From NCBI GenBank assembly GCA_900547305.1, contig URGH01000014.1, forward strand, positions 1 to 48,314: DNA of 48,314 bases, in the 5' to 3' direction. The position numbers were made by a program, and so were the translations under genes. This stretch comes from an uncultured Oscillospiraceae bacterium. GTDB taxonomy: Bacteria; Bacillota; Clostridia; Oscillospirales; Acutalibacteraceae. Shown here piece by piece: positions 34,701 to 43,558 of this stretch. The notes below the pieces were generated by a model. That model worked only from the letters and a program-made list of their open reading frames with translations, was not told the DNA's origin and made no database searches. Numbering within the stretch: the stretch's first letter is position 1; each line of letters starts with the position of its first letter.

Positions 34701-37427
34701 AAGGCAAGCAGGGAAACCGTAATTGTTCCTGCTCTAAGTGTCGGAGGCAAGCCGGAATTAGGGCTCACCTCGGGCAAAAAATACGGTATTTTAAGCTTTG
34801 GTGACTCAGAATGGAACTTTAAGGATATAACTGACGGCGGAATAACCTTAAAAGCCGGATTTGAGGGATATATAAGCTTGCCGCACACCGCATTTGCGGC
34901 AGACGGAGGCTTTGAAGTAAAGAGCGGGGAGGACGCCTTTAAATCACTTGCTTTCAGCTTCGGCAATACTGAAAACGGTGGCAGCGTTACCCTCGGTGCT
35001 TTAAGCCTTATTACCAATAACGGCGGCAGCACCGAAGTGATATACCCGACCGCATACGATTCAAAAGACCCCTACGAGCGCATACAGGGAATATTTGAGC
35101 GCACAAAGCAGGGGCTGGCGCACGGTAATTATTATATGGTGGGCGACAGTACGCGCCACATATACGGCTACCCGATATTCCGCATAGTGCGCAGCGCGCT
35201 GAAAGAAAAATACAATATGAACTGCGTGGTTCAGGCGCAAAGCGGCTTAAAGGCGGAGCACTGGAGCAACTACACCCCGGGGCTTGACGGTCCCACCCAA
35301 CCGACGGTTGATCAGCTGATTGAAAAAATACCGGGTAACGGCAGAAACTGCATTGTAGATATAGCGCTCGGAATTAACGATTCGGGAAAATCGGGCGATG
35401 AAATTTACAAATACATCAAAAAGGGCATTGACGAAATAAGAAAGGCAAAGCCCGAGGCGGTTATTGTTTACACAAGCCCGAGCTTGGTATCATTCTCTGA
35501 AAATAACGATAATATGCGCGCTGCGGCAAAGAAAATATGGGCAGACAGCAGCATTTACAAAATAGACGTTATGAACAATGTGTTCGACGACTATTATTCT
35601 CAGTATTACAGCGATACCCACCACCCGAACTCGCTCGGTTATAAGCTGATAGGGCAGTATATCGTTTCAAGATACCTCGGTACATCGTTTGATAAGATAT
35701 ACGATGTTGACACAAGCTCGTACACACTGCCGACGGGCGCTTCGCCTATAACCTCAAGCCTTAAAATTTCCCTTATTCATAACCTTACCGCGGGGCTTTA
35801 CAGTATGAAGGTGAACGGCAAAAACGTAAGCTCGGTAAAGCTTAACGGCAGCGTTATATGCTCGGGCAACCCGCCGTTTGATACCGATGACTTTATTGAA
35901 ACAAGGCTGTCCGAGCCGCTTAACGGCAATGATTATATAGCCTTTTACCTAAAGCTGCCGTCGGCAAACAGCCTCGGTGTCAGGGCTTTCGGCTTAAAGG
36001 ATAACAGAGAGATAATATTCAAGGGCGCGGTGGATTATTACATTTGCCCATTAGGCTCGGATAAATGGACTAAAAAGACCACAAGCGACGGCTTGAAAAG
36101 CGGAAATAAGACCTACGGCTCGGTAGATTTTGACGGAGCGTTTGAGGGCTGGGTAAAGCTGCCGCTGAGCGGATTTTTCAATTCTCCCTCGGTTTATGAG
36201 GATATAAACGGCGTGACCTTCAGATTTTCCGAAATCGGCGGAGATTACGGCGAGGTTCGCGTGGGCGCTTTCTTTGCGATTTCGGATGAGCCGTATACGG
36301 TTAAAAATATGTGGAAAAAATCCGATCTGCCGGAAATGACCCCATTCACTCCCATAACGGCGCTTGATTCCTCGTGGCTTGTCTATAAGGATTACCTGCC
36401 GAGCCCCATACCCTCGCTTTCAAAGAATAAGTGCGTGGTTATAGGCTCAGAGCCGGCAGCCGATTATGACGCGCCCGAATATGCGCACTCGGCGCACTGG
36501 GTATCCGCCGCATACAACAATATGCCGCTTGCGGGCTTCAGTCATCTGCTATTTTATGTGAAAGTTCCCGCGAAAAAGGAAAACCGCTTTACTATGTGTA
36601 TGGTAACCGATAAGCAGCAGTTTGATATTATGGCGAATATGAGCTATCAGCTTTTGGCGGTGGGCGAGAAGAAGTGGAAGCACTACCCGGCGGAGCGCAC
36701 CTTTAACTCAATAGGCGGCGTGGTTCTCCCCGCAGGCTTTGAGGGTCTTGTAAAAATTCCCGTTGCAAGCCTGCTGCCCACAAATGCTACCGAGGATGTG
36801 CTGCTGCAAAAGGTATTCTGGCGCTTTGCGTATATAGGAATGGGCGATAATATGGTAACGGTAGGACCTATGTTCGGCGTGACAAAGGATAACGACACAG
36901 GTCCCGACGAGGTGGTTTACACCTCGCTCCCCGAGGCTACTACAATAAAATCCATTTACGCAATAGAAAAGCAGGATATATTTACCGATAAGGTAATGCT
37001 TTACTGGGAAGCCTTTGAGGGCGCTAAGTATTATATGGCGGAGGCGTACTCCATAACCAAAACCGAAACGGGCTACGAATACCGCCTTGTTGCGCAAAAC
37101 AAAGCTATTTCAAACAGCGGCGCCATAACTGACCTTATGCCGGGCAGAAAATACGCGGTGCTTATTAAGGCGTATGATTTGCGCGATAAGCTGCTTGCGA
37201 TTTACGATTATACTACATTTACAACGCTTGAAACCGAGCAGTACGTTTACCCGACAATATCAAATAATATGATCTACGATAAGGTGTATTACAAGCAGTC
37301 GGACAGCGGCAAAACGGGCGGCGGCTCATATACCTTGCCTATAGTTATAGGCAGCGTGAGCGTTGCGCTTTTGGCGGGCGCTGCGGCAGTGTTTACGGTT
37401 GTTTATAAAAGGAGGAAGAAAAAATGA
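31779..37427 (+). CDS. Giant membrane-anchored surface protein: repeated modules plus SGNH esterase domain
   Basis: This 1,882-codon gene encodes a secreted protein with a signal peptide (about 1-32). Seven copies of the unassigned module have F-E-G-(Y/W/L)-(I/V) lines near residues 244, 402, 626, 837, 1027, 1454 and 1653, usually preceded by a MFYLK/IMYLK strand and followed by GGKYG-T-GPFF. An SGNH esterase domain (about 1110-1310) sits after module 5, with GDS near 1121 (YMVGDSTRH), GIND near 1198 and DTHHPN near 1280. A fibronectin-III-like domain (about 1722-1817) and a C-terminal membrane helix with a KRRKKK tail follow. There is no LPxTG motif. It probably holds and deacylates a polysaccharide at the cell surface. 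ATG 31779 follows AGGTGATTCT. Confidence 0.85.
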   Translation: MKKRLSHIAAAVLTATFVLSSISVGLPAAYAAGSGKTPVLPLTPFSVSGIGGAKAEIKKDKKLFIKTDTAVISSDTYLQGIIAEMPQKDTSVSKVMKVTPMTGGTALTYNAETVTHSFAKVSDLTDEKGLKINTVTGKEYSVADTTVSQAYANIQFDKRNSFVGADGIMFYLKLDAANTVAPNFGAFRPENSGRWSFDFDPVLMLMVGKEYSYKALNASSWTAAKAVEDKAGNPYFGAMRFDRAFEGYVKIPFDSLSNDMGFKFKPNQDSLSRMCLKAKSLGGKYGTMTAGPYFVINKDSTSAKIEVNKSAFSAAPANVGAKISGFKLPLKNTDALLIYVKTDAANRITVSANMWDDYLSDIPSLVLKSNATVYTVALGGSKWAEQKTVKTETDGAVQFNKAFEGYIKIPVSSLKEQEASPFISVYPEIDYITGVDICMAGIGGKFGKTEAAAFLINGDKGTTAFELSDEYKEPEVGPVEVVPVLNTELLGYNWQWVKHTEVKPLDFTAAVGSKLESANSEMYEEASVGGSQAYANFKTDKLSAAGYEGMVFYVKFDSANTLMPQIAIDIPADKTRWSYDYTPSLMLKNGGIYEYMPISGGEWKTAVAGAGAPGSTVFGTVSFDGAFEGYIKIPFSSLDNDSGFKFLINEDTICNIVYRIKGISGKYGEPVLGPSFLLSKDGKKGIELKKADPITVNPVTDWSMGQSPAETFKVYDTPLKWTAARGQKISADHEYTKDFATESLAYARYQMNGSLVFGNATHVIMYLKTDAANTVVPRISYVGSSLGIGYDPEMALGVGKAYSYLPAGGTKWLSGTAVQTWSAAGGNTYFGGIKFDKPFEGYVKFAIADLCNDYALVNNADRKTTEISGITVSIGKIGGKYGTVTAGPFFLTEKDSDSTEIKLYEKPAENTDVAITASPIAITAKSDTLKFESAAPFKGLTLTAYKFSLSGNKGVFSLNGNTALKGSNGFLFYAKASRETVIVPALSVGGKPELGLTSGKKYGILSFGDSEWNFKDITDGGITLKAGFEGYISLPHTAFAADGGFEVKSGEDAFKSLAFSFGNTENGGSVTLGALSLITNNGGSTEVIYPTAYDSKDPYERIQGIFERTKQGLAHGNYYMVGDSTRHIYGYPIFRIVRSALKEKYNMNCVVQAQSGLKAEHWSNYTPGLDGPTQPTVDQLIEKIPGNGRNCIVDIALGINDSGKSGDEIYKYIKKGIDEIRKAKPEAVIVYTSPSLVSFSENNDNMRAAAKKIWADSSIYKIDVMNNVFDDYYSQYYSDTHHPNSLGYKLIGQYIVSRYLGTSFDKIYDVDTSSYTLPTGASPITSSLKISLIHNLTAGLYSMKVNGKNVSSVKLNGSVICSGNPPFDTDDFIETRLSEPLNGNDYIAFYLKLPSANSLGVRAFGLKDNREIIFKGAVDYYICPLGSDKWTKKTTSDGLKSGNKTYGSVDFDGAFEGWVKLPLSGFFNSPSVYEDINGVTFRFSEIGGDYGEVRVGAFFAISDEPYTVKNMWKKSDLPEMTPFTPITALDSSWLVYKDYLPSPIPSLSKNKCVVIGSEPAADYDAPEYAHSAHWVSAAYNNMPLAGFSHLLFYVKVPAKKENRFTMCMVTDKQQFDIMANMSYQLLAVGEKKWKHYPAERTFNSIGGVVLPAGFEGLVKIPVASLLPTNATEDVLLQKVFWRFAYIGMGDNMVTVGPMFGVTKDNDTGPDEVVYTSLPEATTIKSIYAIEKQDIFTDKVMLYWEAFEGAKYYMAEAYSITKTETGYEYRLVAQNKAISNSGAITDLMPGRKYAVLIKAYDLRDKLLAIYDYTTFTTLETEQYVYPTISNNMIYDKVYYKQSDSGKTGGGSYTLPIVIGSVSVALLAGAAAVFTVVYKRRKKK

Positions 37428-38995
37428 TTAAAAGGCATTTGAAATCATTTACCGCTGCGGCTTTGGCGCTTGTTTTGGCGCTTTCAGCCGTCGGCTGCGG
37501 CAAAAAGGCTGCAAAGCCCGCCGCAAAAACGGCGGATTCCTCCGATAAACCCGCCTTTAATATTGATATAAGCGGCAACAAAAAGGACGCCGCCGCGGTT
37601 GAACGCAGCTACACCACGCTTTACTCCGACAGCGACGACCTACTCTACGGCAACCCGAACAGGGGCTTGCGCGGCTTTTACTCGGTATTTGATTTTGAGG
37701 CGAGTAAAGAGGATATTATAAGACTCTTGGAGGAACAGACAAACAGCTGGTATAAATACACTCAGACACCGATAGCCGTTTGCTACTTCTTCCCGGGCGA
37801 TTACCTCGGCAAAAAGCTGAGCGACAAATTTTTTGAAAACGTACAGGTAATATTCGATTGGCTGCGGGAAAAGCAGATACAGATTCTTCTGCGCTTTGCT
37901 TATTACGACGTTAACGTTTTCAATAAGCGCACCCCCACAACGGATGAGCTTTTAATACATATAAATCAGCTTGCCGAAAACGGAATAATTGACCGCAACA
38001 AGGATATTATACACGTTTTCCAGGCGGGATTTATAGGTCAGTTCGGCGAGTGGCATTCGGATAACCCCCCGGCGGACAGAACAGTTATTTTAACCGCCCT
38101 TGCTGATAAGCTGTGGCCCGAGGGTGTGTATTCGCAGGTGCGTCACCCCGATTATAAGGACTTTTTGCCCGACAGCAACCACAAAAAGAAGATGATAGGC
38201 TTTAATAACGATGGGTGGTTCGGTATACAGGATACGACCGAGCTCGGTAATATGACCTACAGCTACGGCTTAGAGCCATGGAACCGAAACGTAAAAGAGG
38301 GTGCGTACACCCCGCAGGACGGCGAATTTTATTACCATACCCAATACACAAGCGACCTCGGCGAGAATATGTATCCCGACGGCTACGCCTGCATTTTGGG
38401 TATGTCGCAGTTGCGGTTTACCACCTTCAGCGCCATAAACGGCTGGCTTGATAAGGGCGCGTTGCAGGATGGCGCAATGGTTCGCTGTATGAAACAGCCC
38501 GTAACCGTTAAATGGCTTAAGGAATACGGCTTGCCGTACTCTGAAAACTGGTTTAAAAATTCCGAGGGCAAAACTGTTGAGCGCAACACATTTGAATATA
38601 TGCGCGATTATTTGGGCTACAGATTTTCAGCCGACACCCTCTCGGTAAAGCAGGCGGATAAAAAGCTTAACGTTACCTTGACTCTTGAAAACCACGGCTT
38701 TTCCGCTGCCTTCAACGTTACAAGCAAGCTTTGCTTATTAGACTCAAAAAACAAGGAAATTGCAAGCGTGGATTTCGGCGACCCTAAGAGCTGGCACAGC
38801 ACAAATCCCGACGATTATAACGACCGCAAGCAGCTTGTGCAGACCCTTACCGCCGATATTGACAGCCCCGCAGCTAAGGGCGAATACAAGCTTGCGCTGC
38901 AATTGCTTTCAAAGGGAGGTGGAACGGCGAGACTTGATAATAACATCCCGTTTGAAAACGGCTACAATATCCTGCATACCTTTAAAGTAAAATAA
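37424..38995 (+). CDS. DUF4874/DUF4832 lipoprotein
   Basis: This 523-residue lipoprotein has the lipobox AVGC (SAVGCGKKAAK). The mature part (about 60-523) is a stand-alone version of the C-terminal half of the 13268-17686 protein: NPNRGLRGFY, VCYFFPGDYLG, ILLRFAYYDVN, GFIGQFGEWHSD, YPDGYACILGMSQLRFTTFSAINGWLD, and the end ARLDNNIPFENGYNILHTF. The barrel-like fold and conserved acidic and aromatic residues suggest a glycosidase, but no catalytic pair is proven. The start overlaps the preceding stop by four bases and follows GGAGGAAG. Confidence 0.85.
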   Translation: MIKRHLKSFTAAALALVLALSAVGCGKKAAKPAAKTADSSDKPAFNIDISGNKKDAAAVERSYTTLYSDSDDLLYGNPNRGLRGFYSVFDFEASKEDIIRLLEEQTNSWYKYTQTPIAVCYFFPGDYLGKKLSDKFFENVQVIFDWLREKQIQILLRFAYYDVNVFNKRTPTTDELLIHINQLAENGIIDRNKDIIHVFQAGFIGQFGEWHSDNPPADRTVILTALADKLWPEGVYSQVRHPDYKDFLPDSNHKKKMIGFNNDGWFGIQDTTELGNMTYSYGLEPWNRNVKEGAYTPQDGEFYYHTQYTSDLGENMYPDGYACILGMSQLRFTTFSAINGWLDKGALQDGAMVRCMKQPVTVKWLKEYGLPYSENWFKNSEGKTVERNTFEYMRDYLGYRFSADTLSVKQADKKLNVTLTLENHGFSAAFNVTSKLCLLDSKNKEIASVDFGDPKSWHSTNPDDYNDRKQLVQTLTADIDSPAAKGEYKLALQLLSKGGGTARLDNNIPFENGYNILHTFKVK

Positions 38996-39014
38996 ATTTT
39001 AAGGAGCGATATTT

Positions 39015-41210
39015 ATGAAAAAGACAATAGCGTTAATTCTCTCGGCAGCGCTGCTGCTGACGGCAAGTCTTTGCACGTTCCCCGTTTCGGCGGAAACGGA
39101 AAACACAGACCCCATAAACGCAACCCCGCTTACGGGGTATACAGTTGTCAACTCTTGGCAGTATAATGCCGATACCGTTATGCCCGGTGTGACCGGCACT
39201 TATACAACTGCAACAGGTGTTAAGCTTTCGGAAAATTATATGGGCGAGATAGACCTTACCGCTAACGGATACAGCAGTTATATTTACGCACAGGCTATGT
39301 ATTCCGAAGATGCCGCAACCGCATATAATTTGCCGGTAGGTTTTGCCGAAAACGGAAACTTTATTATATATGTTAAAACCGACGCTGCAAATAAAATGAC
39401 ATTTACGGCCAAAACCGAGTGCCCGTCGCAGTGGTTTACAAGCGGCAAAATAAATGCGAACGGCAGTTATACCTATCTTGAAACAGATAGTGACAACTGG
39501 GAAAATGCTACAGCGGATGAAAACGGCATAATAAGCTTTGAGTCCGCGTTTGACGGCTATGTAAGAATACCGGTTTCATCGCTTATCGGTATGGACGGCG
39601 TACCGATGGAATTTAATTATCTTGCATTTATTGATATACGTTTCGGCGGCATTGGCGGTAAATTCGGTACAGTTACGGTAGGTCCGTTCTTTGTAACAAC
39701 CGATGATTCAACCTCAACAAAAATAGTTGTACCGGAAGAGTACAGACCGAAGCCCATAAACGTAAAGCCGATTATATTAACAGGATTCAATAATCATTGG
39801 GCATTTGACGCGTCTTTTGTTATGCCTTACGGTATAAGCAGCATTACCAATCTCAGCGGAATCAAACTTTCCGGCAATACTAACGGAGAGCAGGATTTAA
39901 TGGGAAAAGGATACGCAGGTTTCCTTTATGTAAACAGTTCCGAAACACATGAACTGCCCGACGGATTCACCCAAAACGGAAGCATAATAATGTATGTCAA
40001 AACCGATTCGTTAAATGAAATCGTTTTAATGACAATGACAAACAACGGTACTCTTACTAAGCTAAAGGCTAACGGCTCTTACGAATATGCAAAGCTCGGT
40101 GATGAAAGCTGGAACTCGGCAGTAATAAATGAAAACGGTATAATTCCTTTTGAAAGCGCATTTGAAGGATTTATAAAAATACCCGCATCTTCAATAATCG
40201 GATATGATTCTGGCGCGAATATGGTGTTTGATAATTTGACATATTTTGATGTGCGTGTAGGCGGCATAGGCGGAAAATTCGGTGATGTTACGGTAGGTCC
40301 GTTCTTTGTAACGACCGAGGATTCCGCGTCAACCAAGCTTATTGTGCCCGAAGAGTACAGACCCGCCCCGCTTGATATTAAAACCTTTGATTTCGGCGAT
40401 GTTCACGCCGCGACATATGCTTTCTCGGCAGATAAGCTTGAAAATGCAAATAACTATAAGCTCTATATAGGCGATTCCGTTCTTTCGGAAGCTACGGTTA
40501 AATATCAGGGCAGCGATGTTACTCCGAAATGGAGCTATCTTGAAAACGGCGACGGAATAGAGGGAGCGGATAACTGGACCGCGCTTGTTATGAACACAAG
40601 GGTTAAAACATATATGAAGGATGCCGCAGGAATAGTTTTCTATGTTAATTTCCCGAAAGCTAATATGTTTGCGCCCTGCCTTACATTTGACGGTGCAAAC
40701 AGCATTATGCTGAAGCCCGGCGAAAAGGTTTACGTATTGCAAAGCGGCTCAGACACATGGGCTGAAAAAAGCGTTGAAAACGGTTATATGGATAACGCGC
40801 TTATATACGGTAAGGTGACCTTTGATTCTGCGTTTGAGGGATATATCAAGGTGCCGTTTACTTCATTAAACAGCGATTGGGGCTGGAGACCGACCTTAAA
40901 CGGCGATAATATGAGCGCGCTTACAAGCGTTGCCCTCCGTTTCAAGGGGATAGGCGACGACGCTATGTACGGAAAAGAAATAATTGCCGGAGTAACAGGC
41001 TACTATACCACCGATACAGCCCGCGCCGAAATAGGCAGCGTAACAAAGCCGGAATATGCGGCGGGCGACGCTAACTATGACTGGAAGGTTGATTCGCAGG
41101 ATTTGGTAGACGTAAGAAAAACGCTTTTGGGCGCAGGTACATACACAGGCTATGATGTTACGGTGCTTGACCTTATAAGAATTAAAAAGGTGTTAAGCAA
41201 CGTTCAGTAA
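39015..41210 (+). CDS. Secreted repeat-module protein with C-terminal dockerin domain
   Basis: This 731-residue protein has a signal peptide (to about 26). Three copies of the unassigned module are marked by FDGYVRIP (about 178), FEGFIKIP (about 382) and FEGYIKVP (about 607); the first two are each closed by GGIGGKFG-VTVGPFFVTT. A C-terminal type-I-like dockerin (about 681-731) has the calcium loop D-A-N-Y-D-W-K-V-D-S-Q-D and a second half with YDVTVLDLIRIKKVL. No catalytic domain is seen, so it is probably a binding or scaffold protein. Modules 1 and 2 resemble each other more than either resembles module 3, which suggests a recent tandem duplication. Confidence 0.83.
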   Translation: MKKTIALILSAALLLTASLCTFPVSAETENTDPINATPLTGYTVVNSWQYNADTVMPGVTGTYTTATGVKLSENYMGEIDLTANGYSSYIYAQAMYSEDAATAYNLPVGFAENGNFIIYVKTDAANKMTFTAKTECPSQWFTSGKINANGSYTYLETDSDNWENATADENGIISFESAFDGYVRIPVSSLIGMDGVPMEFNYLAFIDIRFGGIGGKFGTVTVGPFFVTTDDSTSTKIVVPEEYRPKPINVKPIILTGFNNHWAFDASFVMPYGISSITNLSGIKLSGNTNGEQDLMGKGYAGFLYVNSSETHELPDGFTQNGSIIMYVKTDSLNEIVLMTMTNNGTLTKLKANGSYEYAKLGDESWNSAVINENGIIPFESAFEGFIKIPASSIIGYDSGANMVFDNLTYFDVRVGGIGGKFGDVTVGPFFVTTEDSASTKLIVPEEYRPAPLDIKTFDFGDVHAATYAFSADKLENANNYKLYIGDSVLSEATVKYQGSDVTPKWSYLENGDGIEGADNWTALVMNTRVKTYMKDAAGIVFYVNFPKANMFAPCLTFDGANSIMLKPGEKVYVLQSGSDTWAEKSVENGYMDNALIYGKVTFDSAFEGYIKVPFTSLNSDWGWRPTLNGDNMSALTSVALRFKGIGDDAMYGKEIIAGVTGYYTTDTARAEIGSVTKPEYAAGDANYDWKVDSQDLVDVRKTLLGAGTYTGYDVTVLDLIRIKKVLSNVQ

Positions 41211-41223
41211 ACGTTTTCAGTCA

Positions 41224-41348
41224 CCAAACTGCCTCCCCTGTGTAAGGGTGCGGGTGTCCGGTGGACACCTCTGCAAAGCAGAAGCACCGACCGAGGAGGC
41301 AGCCGAGACGGTGGATTTGCCATTGGCAAAGACGGAGGGGTTGTTTGG
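41224..41348. repeat. Small structured intergenic repeat (MITE-like)
   Basis: This element of about 125 bases has terminal inverted bases CCAAAC (41224-41229) and GTTTGG (41343-41348). It contains several hairpins: CTGCCTCC with GGAGGCAG (41229-41236/41295-41302), GGTGTCC-GGT-GGACACC, CTGC-AAA-GCAG, and TTTGCC-ATT-GGCAAA (41316-41330). The CCTCCCC...GGAGGGG ends resemble short mobile repeats common between genes in gut Clostridia. It lies between the dockerin gene and the isomerase gene and may act as a transcript-processing or attenuation signal. There is no T-run for termination. Confidence 0.62.
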
Positions 41349-41447
41349 AGGCTTAAATAAAATCTTTTAAGTTTCAAATAAAATCAATCTCCATTTAAAA
41401 GCCGCTATCGGGCGGCGTTGCATAAATTTCAAAAAGGAGCGCGGAAA

Positions 41448-42020
41448 ATGAAAACAGTTAAGAATAAAGAATTGCTTGTCGGTGCGGATTTCGCGGGCTT
41501 TCCGCTTAAAGAGGCGGTAGTGGCACACCTGAAAGCCAAGGGCTGGAAGATAACCGATATAGGCGTTAAAACGGATTCCGACCCCGACGATACCGACCTT
41601 ATGTTTCACAGAATAGGGCTGCGCGCCGGCAGTATGATAGCCGAGGGCGAGTTTGAAAGAGCTCTGCTTTTCTGCGGCACGGGAATGGGAATACATATAG
41701 CGGCAAGCAAATGCCCGCATGTTCACGCCGGCGTTGTTGAAAGCGTACCGGCGGCTTTGCGCGCCGTAACGGGAAACGGAGTAAACGTGCTTGCAATGGG
41801 GGCTTTCTATGTTGCGCCGCAAATGGGCTGCGATATTGCCGACGCTTATCTCAACGCGGAGCTCGGCAGCGGCTACGAGTGGTGGCACAATTTTTATGAG
41901 TTTCATAAACTTGCTATTGACGAGCTTGAGGCGTTTGATTACGAGGAATACAAGAAAAACGGCTTTAAGGTTAAAAAGCTGGGCGATTACCCCTTAAAGC
42001 TTGAAACCAAGCCGGAATAA
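41448..42020 (+). CDS. RpiB/LacAB-family sugar-phosphate isomerase
   Basis: This 190-residue protein has the family start LLVGADFAGFPLKEAVVAHL (nucleotide-like phosphate binding) and the active-site loop LLFCGTGMGIHIAASK, with the catalytic Cys in CGTG. The C-terminus (about 150-190) is longer than classical RpiB and has several aromatic residues (EWWHNFYEF). RpiB/LacAB enzymes interconvert aldose and ketose phosphates; in this context it probably handles a sugar released by the glycosidases. I chose ATG 41448, behind AAAAAGGAGCGCGG. Confidence 0.85.
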   Translation: MKTVKNKELLVGADFAGFPLKEAVVAHLKAKGWKITDIGVKTDSDPDDTDLMFHRIGLRAGSMIAEGEFERALLFCGTGMGIHIAASKCPHVHAGVVESVPAALRAVTGNGVNVLAMGAFYVAPQMGCDIADAYLNAELGSGYEWWHNFYEFHKLAIDELEAFDYEEYKKNGFKVKKLGDYPLKLETKPE

Positions 42021-42035
42021 AAAAGGAGCGCCTTA

Positions 42036-43541
42036 ATGGATAATCTGATCAACCGAAATCTTGAAAAAACCTATTGCAATCCGCTGTCGCTGCCCGATAT
42101 ACCGTCAGGTAAGGACGATTGGTACCGTTTTGAGACGGCGATGTTCAGCCACGAAACACCGCCCGACGGTATGGGCGGACCCTACTACCGCTCCATAAGC
42201 GACCCGACCGTTTATTATTACGGCGGGAAATGGTATCTTTACCCGAGCTACGGTATGGCGTGGGTGAGCGAGGATTTTTATGACTGGAAGCACGTCCGCA
42301 CAGAGCCGTATTGCGGAAAATACAGCCCCTGCATTACAAAATGGGGCGATAAATTTCTGCTCACCTCATGGAACTGCCCGCTTTATGTGGGGGATAACCC
42401 GCTGGGACCGTTCACACTGCTCGGCAGCTTTATTTTGCCCGACGGCACGGAGTTTGTTCCCTGCGACCCCTGCATTTTTACCGATGACGATGGGCGGATA
42501 TATATGTACGCCTGCAACGCGGTTTATAAAGAGGGTGTGGAAAATCACATAGGGCAGATTGTGGGATGGGAGCTTGATACCGCCGACCCGCGCAAAGTGC
42601 TGCGCGGACCCGCGGTTATTATGGAGATGGACCCCGCTGGCAAACCGTGGGAGCGCCACGGCTACCATAATCAGGATAAGGATTTCGGTTGGGTAGAGGG
42701 TCCGCACCTCTTAAAGCATAACGGGCGGTATTATATGATATATGCCGCGCCCGATACCTGCGACGCCTCTTACTGTATGGCGGTATATTATTCAGATAAG
42801 GAGCCGCTTTCGGGTTTTAAGTGCCAAAAGCGCAATCCGCTGACGGTACACCGCCACGGAATAGTGGGCGGCGCGGGTCACGGCTGTGTTGAGCACGGGC
42901 CAGGTAACACGCTTTGGGCGTTTTACACCATAGCCGCAAACTATTTGCATATGTACGAAAGGCGCATAGGTATGGATTTGGTTGCGGTGGATGAAAACGG
43001 CGAGCTTTACTGCCCGCACGGCGTAACCGATACTCCGCAATACGCCCCGGGCGCTTGCGCCGACCCGGTAAACGGCGTGTTTCAGCCGCAGCTTTTATCT
43101 CTTACGGGTAAGGTAAGACCCACGGTATCAAGCGCAAAGGAAGGAAGAGACGGGCTTTACGCCACCGACGAAAGCGCACTCACCTTTTGGGAGCCTGATA
43201 TAAACGATAAGACCCCCACCTTGATATGCGATTTAAGCGCCACGTTTTACGCGGCGGCGGTGCGCATTTTTTGGCGGGAAAACGGGCTTGATTATTCGGG
43301 CGGCGTATTACCGGGTCCCATAGGCTGGCTGCTTGAGGGGCTTGACGGCGGCGAGTGGATAACGCTTGCCGACAACCGAAACCCCGCGGAAGAAAAAAAT
43401 ATCGATTACAAGGTATTCCCCATAAAGAAATGCAGCAGCGTAAGGCTGACGGTTACGGACCACCCGCGCGGTATTCGCCCGGGAATAATAGATTTTGCCG
43501 TTTTCGGCATTAAGCATAAGGAAGATATTTTAATACCCTGA
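42036..43541 (+). CDS. GH43-like five-bladed propeller glycosidase
   Basis: This 501-residue protein carries the GH43 triad: D56 in SISDPTVYYYGGKWYLY (base), D144 in CDPCIF (pKa modulator) and E221 in WVEGPHLLKHNGRYYMIYAA (acid). The last 150 residues (about 355-495) form a beta-sandwich resembling discoidin-type modules (WLLEGLDGGEWITLADN, then SVRLTVTD). There is no signal peptide, so it is cytosolic. GH43 enzymes cleave arabinose, xylose or galactose linkages; the specificity cannot be read here. It lies 15 bases after the isomerase, in the same run of genes as GH35. Confidence 0.82.
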   Translation: MDNLINRNLEKTYCNPLSLPDIPSGKDDWYRFETAMFSHETPPDGMGGPYYRSISDPTVYYYGGKWYLYPSYGMAWVSEDFYDWKHVRTEPYCGKYSPCITKWGDKFLLTSWNCPLYVGDNPLGPFTLLGSFILPDGTEFVPCDPCIFTDDDGRIYMYACNAVYKEGVENHIGQIVGWELDTADPRKVLRGPAVIMEMDPAGKPWERHGYHNQDKDFGWVEGPHLLKHNGRYYMIYAAPDTCDASYCMAVYYSDKEPLSGFKCQKRNPLTVHRHGIVGGAGHGCVEHGPGNTLWAFYTIAANYLHMYERRIGMDLVAVDENGELYCPHGVTDTPQYAPGACADPVNGVFQPQLLSLTGKVRPTVSSAKEGRDGLYATDESALTFWEPDINDKTPTLICDLSATFYAAAVRIFWRENGLDYSGGVLPGPIGWLLEGLDGGEWITLADNRNPAEEKNIDYKVFPIKKCSSVRLTVTDHPRGIRPGIIDFAVFGIKHKEDILIP

Positions 43542-43558
43542 AAAGGAACGTGTTTGAA

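Noticed and set aside
37310..37427. Sortase (LPxTG) anchor at the end of the 1,881-residue protein
   Set aside because: The sequence before the final helix reads GGGSYTLPIVIG with no LPxTG; a plain transmembrane anchor with a basic tail is the better reading.
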